DNA from: DASSTY01 sp035760645
GTDB lineage: Bacteria > Gemmatimonadota > Gemmatimonadetes > Gemmatimonadales > GWC2-71-9
Reading direction: 5' to 3'
DNA: 18,299 bases
Assembly: GCA_035760645.1 (NCBI GenBank)
Contig: DASTSO010000150.1
Coordinates: 1-18,299 of the forward strand
A model generated the notes under the pieces. That model had not been told where the DNA came from. It did not search any database and saw only the letters and a list, made by a program, of their open reading frames with translations. The position numbers and the translations under genes were made by a program. Of the stretch, positions 15,493 to 18,299 are shown piece by piece. Within the stretch, counting starts at the first letter, position 1; each line of letters opens with the position of its first letter.

Positions 15493-16663
15493 ATCGCCCT
15501 CCGGTTTCATGGTGCGAGCGCAGTATAGCACCGGGCCCATGAAGCGGGCGTGAACCGCGTATGAGACTTTCGGGGCCGCGCCGCCGCGACCGCCAGACGA
15601 CGAGCCCCGTGACGAACAGCAGCAGCGGCGCCAGTCCCGCGAGCGCGACGCCGCCGCGGCCCGCGGTGCCGCCGACGCGCCCGATGTGGGTGGGGTAGAG
15701 GACGTTGTACCAGCGCGTGCCCCGCGGCGCCCGGAGCGCGTCCTCGACGAGGAGGACGCGGGCGTCGTAAGGGTCCACGTACACGAAGCTCCGGCCGTTC
15801 GGGTGCGACTCGGCCGTCTGCCTCCGGCGCACGGTGTAGGGCGCGCCGGGCTTCGCCGGGAGGATGACGTAGCTCGTGATCCCGTCGGGCAGCGCCCGCG
15901 CGGCCGCCGCGACGACGGCCTCCACCGACGTTTCCCGGGCGCCGGGCCGGGGCGCGACGCGCGGTGGCGCGGGCCGCGGCCGGGAGGCGGTCATCCGGTT
16001 CAGCCCCGCCGCGAACTGGTCGTGGAAGACGAGCGAGAGGCCGGTCACCGCTTCCACCATCAGAAAGGCCGCCGCCGCGAAGCCGCCGACGCGGTGCAGG
16101 TCGAAGTGGAAGCGGCGGCGGCCCGCGTCGCGCCGGATCGTGAGCGCGGCGCGCACCTTCCGGCGGCCCGGCCACCAGAGCCAGACCCCCGAGACGCTCA
16201 GCACGAGGAGCAGGGCGCCCGCGCCTCCCACGATCCACTCGCCCCGCTCGCCGGCGACGAGCCGCGTGTGCAGCTCGAAGAGGAAGCCCATGAGCGACGT
16301 CGCGCGGCCGCGCTCGCCCAGCAGCGTGCCGCGCCAGGGATCGACGTAGACGAGCCGCTCGGCGCGCGGCGGCGCGTCGGGCGCGGTCGTCCAGACCTCG
16401 TCGGCCTGGTCGGCGGCGCGCGCGACGTTGACGCGGAGGATGCGCGCCTGCGGATGCGCCGCGCGCACCCGCGCGAGCAGGGTGTCGAGCGGGAGCCGCG
16501 CCGCGGCGCGGGCCGGCGGCGCGACGACGAGGAGCCCGGGGTTCAGGGCGCGGTCGATCTCGTCCTGGAAGGCGAGGAGGCTCCCCGTCACCCCGATGAG
16601 CGCGAGCAGCACGCCGCCCGTGAGGCCGACGTAGAGATGGAGCCGGACGAGGAGTCGGCGCAC
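15206..16663 (-). CDS. PepSY-TM inner-membrane protein, siderophore-reductase type (anomalous 3' end)
   Basis: The core (residues 1 to about 363) is a complete PepSY-associated TM protein with helices at about 9-31, 143-165, 193-215 and 339-357. Conserved histidines in or next to helices (H9, H132, H186, H190, H326) fit haem ligation, as described for the FoxB siderophore reductase. Two periplasmic PepSY segments are seen (TLLARVRAAHPQARILRVNV and YVDPWRGTLL; later SFVYVDPYDARVLLV). It starts at GTG 16663, 17 bp after the TonB receptor stop. Such proteins reduce ferric siderophores after import. The frame has no stop after the last helix (about 15570); it runs on for some 120 codons of non-family sequence across hsp20 to 15206. 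A one-base shift near the CCCC/AAA run at about 15568-15577 would end it at 15507, just before the hsp20 SD. Confidence 0.85.
   Translation of the reverse strand: MRRLLVRLHLYVGLTGGVLLALIGVTGSLLAFQDEIDRALNPGLLVVAPPARAAARLPLDTLLARVRAAHPQARILRVNVARAADQADEVWTTAPDAPPRAERLVYVDPWRGTLLGERGRATSLMGFLFELHTRLVAGERGEWIVGGAGALLLVLSVSGVWLWWPGRRKVRAALTIRRDAGRRRFHFDLHRVGGFAAAAFLMVEAVTGLSLVFHDQFAAGLNRMTASRPRPAPPRVAPRPGARETSVEAVVAAAARALPDGITSYVILPAKPGAPYTVRRRQTAESHPNGRSFVYVDPYDARVLLVEDALRAPRGTRWYNVLYPTHIGRVGGTAGRGGVALAGLAPLLLFVTGLVVWRSRRRGPESLIRGSRPLHGPGAILRSHHETGGRYETDEAHPDDGTDEGRVRPGLRAFLPGPALRRAARVREGSAAGPLDPVVRPGGEREGVRRPPRGAGRAAGEPGHRAHRPHADRERPPGAVPGEDR
15522..15530 (-). promoter_or_regulatory. extended -10 promoter of hsp20
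   Basis: On the minus strand the site reads TGCTATACT, close to the extended -10 TGnTATAAT, 29 bp before the hsp20 ATG. No good -35 is seen at the right distance (GTTCACG is 21 bp away), which fits an extended -10. There is no CIRCE or other heat-shock operator nearby. The site is within the overrunning PepSY frame. Confidence 0.55.
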
Positions 16664-16680
16664 GGGCGTTCCGCTCGCGC

Positions 16681-18299
16681 TCAGTAGCGGACGCCGTAGC
16701 CGACGGTGAGCGTCCGGCCGCGCGCCGCGGCGCGGTAGGCCGTCCCCTGCTCGAGCTGCGACACGGTGGAGAAGTAGAGCCGGTTGAGGAGGTTCTCGAC
16801 GCCCAGGGTGAGCGTGCCGGCGCCGACGCGGAGCGAGCTCAGGAGATCGAGCGTCGCGAACGACTCCAGCGGCGTCTCGCTCCCCGCGACGGCCGAGCCG
16901 GCGTAGCGGAGGAACTCCTCGTAGGCGCGCGTGCGGCGGCCGGAGGCGAGGAGCTGCACGCGGTTGGTCCAGCCCGGCGTCGTCGCGTGCTGCACGTAGC
17001 CCGTCACCTTGGGCGGCTGGATGCGGTAGCCGCCGAGCGCCTTCCAGACGCTGTCCGTGGAGAGGGTGTCGCGCCGCATGAACGCCTCGCCCTCGGTCCA
17101 GGTGAAGGTGCCGCCCACCTGCCAGCGCGCCGCCGGCTGCACGTCGAGCGTGGCCTCGAGGCCGTAGACCCGCTCGGGGGCGCGCACCACGTTGAGCGCC
17201 GCGTCGTAGGTGCTGCCCAGGGCGGAGGTGTTGCGGAAGAGCGAGAGCGAGGCCTGCACCTGCCGCCCCGTCGCGCGGGCGCCCACCTCGTACTGGTCCA
17301 CGAGCTGCGCGTCCACCGAGTGCGTGCCGAGGATGAAGCCGCTGGTGGCGCCACGGAGGATGCGGCCCAGGTCGGCGAGCGAGAAGCCCTGGGAGAAGTT
17401 GGCGAAGACGTCCACGCCGCGCACCGGGGTCACCACGGCGCCGGCGTTGAGGAGCACGGGCCGGTAGCGGAGCGCGCCGCCCGTCACCGCCACCTGCTCG
17501 ATGGTGGTGAAGTCGTGCACGTCGGCCCGCGCGCGCTCGTGGCGGATGCCGCCGCGCACGGTGAGCGGCTCGACCGGGCTCCATGCCGCCTGCGCGAAGA
17601 GGCCGAGACTGCGGGTGTGGAGCGGCGGGACCCACATCCACTCGTCGGTCTTCCGGTAGACGAGCGAGTCGCCCGCGGTCCAGGCGTCGCGGTCGAAGAC
17701 GTTGAGCGCCTGGAAGGTGCGCTCGTCCACGTAGTCGGCGCCCCAGGTGACCGACGGCGCGCCGCGCCGCGCGCCGAGGCGCGTCTCGAGCTCGAGGCGG
17801 CCGCCGCCCTTCTCGGAGTCGAGGAACGACTGCGTGACGTAGGCGCGGCGCACCCGCGCGGTGTCGCCCGCCTCCTGGCGCCGGAGCTGGCGCACCGAGG
17901 GGCCGAAGCGCGTGAGGTAGTCGCGGTAGTAGAGCTGCGCGTGCGCGCGGCCGCCCGCGAAGGGCTGCGTGTAGTCGAGGCTCAGGTAGCCGTTCTTCGC
18001 GTTCTGCGGCTGGTCGAGCTCGAGCCCCTCGCGCACGCTCGCCTTGCCGAGCTCGGCCGAGGGCAGGGTGACGAAGTCGGTCTGCTGCTCGAGGTCGTAC
18101 CAGTTGCCGGTGAGCTGGAGCCGGCGCGCGCCGCCCAGCGCGAGGCCCAGCTTGGCGAAGGCGTCCCACGAGCGGCTCTCGGCGAGGCCGCCCTGGCCGT
18201 GCGGATCGCTCGGCACCCGGTCGCCCGCGGCGTCGAAGAAGCCGCCGATGCGGCCCATCGCCGCGGTGGCGGTGACGTCGAACGGCCCGCGCGCCGCCG
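16681..18299 (-). CDS. TonB-dependent outer-membrane receptor (5' end cut by window)
   Basis: About 539 codons of the beta-barrel part of a TonB-dependent receptor; the frame is open to the right edge, so the signal peptide, TonB box and plug lie outside. Barrel features are alternating strands with aromatic girdles (AQLYYRDYLTRFGP, LFAQAAWSPVEPLTVRGGIRHERA, FANFSQGFSLADLGRIL, DQYEVGARATGRQVQASLSLFRN), a late LGVENLLNRLYFSTVSQ, and a terminal aromatic residue (GYGVRY) required for barrel assembly. The pattern is that of ferric-siderophore receptors. The PepSY reductase 17 bp downstream supports siderophore uptake. An internal ATG at 18258 is not the true start, because barrel sequence continues upstream of it (RGPFDVTATAAM). 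The ligand is not known; it could be another metallophore. Confidence 0.92.
   Translation of the reverse strand, partial: AARGPFDVTATAAMGRIGGFFDAAGDRVPSDPHGQGGLAESRSWDAFAKLGLALGGARRLQLTGNWYDLEQQTDFVTLPSAELGKASVREGLELDQPQNAKNGYLSLDYTQPFAGGRAHAQLYYRDYLTRFGPSVRQLRRQEAGDTARVRRAYVTQSFLDSEKGGGRLELETRLGARRGAPSVTWGADYVDERTFQALNVFDRDAWTAGDSLVYRKTDEWMWVPPLHTRSLGLFAQAAWSPVEPLTVRGGIRHERARADVHDFTTIEQVAVTGGALRYRPVLLNAGAVVTPVRGVDVFANFSQGFSLADLGRILRGATSGFILGTHSVDAQLVDQYEVGARATGRQVQASLSLFRNTSALGSTYDAALNVVRAPERVYGLEATLDVQPAARWQVGGTFTWTEGEAFMRRDTLSTDSVWKALGGYRIQPPKVTGYVQHATTPGWTNRVQLLASGRRTRAYEEFLRYAGSAVAGSETPLESFATLDLLSSLRVGAGTLTLGVENLLNRLYFSTVSQLEQGTAYRAAARGRTLTVGYGVRY

Noticed and set aside
15493..15560. CIRCE or ROSE-type heat-shock control of hsp20
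   Set aside because: No TTAGCACTC-N9-GAGTGCTAA repeat and no clear RNA-thermometer hairpin over the SD was seen.

Overview
The window is a very GC-rich bacterial chromosome segment with the strong G/C third-position bias of genomes around 70% GC. The mix of a glycine-zipper lipoprotein, HME-RND efflux, TonB receptor with PepSY reductase and GAF-rich signalling suggests a Gram-negative, outer-membrane soil or sediment lineage. Gemmatimonadota is my best guess, but nothing here is phylogenetically decisive. All genes except one are on the minus strand, so the map is best read from right to left. No rRNA, tRNA, CRISPR, transposase or integrase was seen.

Right end (18299 to 15206): a TonB-dependent outer-membrane receptor, cut by the window edge, is followed after 17 bp by a PepSY-TM inner-membrane protein. 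This is a typical siderophore (ferric or other metallophore) uptake and reduction pair. The PepSY frame has no stop where the family normally ends and runs into the next gene, a small heat-shock protein (Hsp20) with its own extended -10 promoter and a strong ribosome binding site. A 24-bp perfect palindrome below hsp20 looks like its terminator.

Middle (14964 to 6355): a tightly packed seven-gene run encodes a short-chain dehydrogenase, a Bfd-type [2Fe-2S] protein, a membrane GAF histidine kinase, a small secreted His/Cys protein, and the three parts of a CzcCBA-type heavy-metal efflux pump (outer-membrane factor, lipoprotein adaptor, RND pump). Junctions are ATGA, GTGA, a 3-bp gap, an 83-bp gap, a 14-bp overlap and ATGA. 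This is most simply read as one metal- or redox-stress operon, with a kinase that has no response regulator in view. After the pump comes a non-coding stretch of about 330 bp holding an array of hairpins with TGAA/TTCA tetraloops inside a 21-bp inverted repeat, then a 64-aa protein of unknown function.

Left part (5850 to 1): the only plus-strand gene encodes a triple-GAF-like protein without a recognisable output domain. It is divergent from a copper module of a CopZ-type chaperone, a CsoR-type repressor with a Cys/His-bearing N-terminal arm, and a glycine-zipper lipoprotein with a TTG start. A G-tract operator-like site lies in the copZ promoter. No CopA ATPase is in view. A terminator-like hairpin separates this module from a membrane-anchored di-haem cytochrome c and a GT39-type membrane glycosyltransferase that runs off the left edge.

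Taken together, the window is an envelope-centred metal and redox homeostasis neighbourhood: metal uptake and reduction, metal efflux, copper sensing and buffering, and stress protection.
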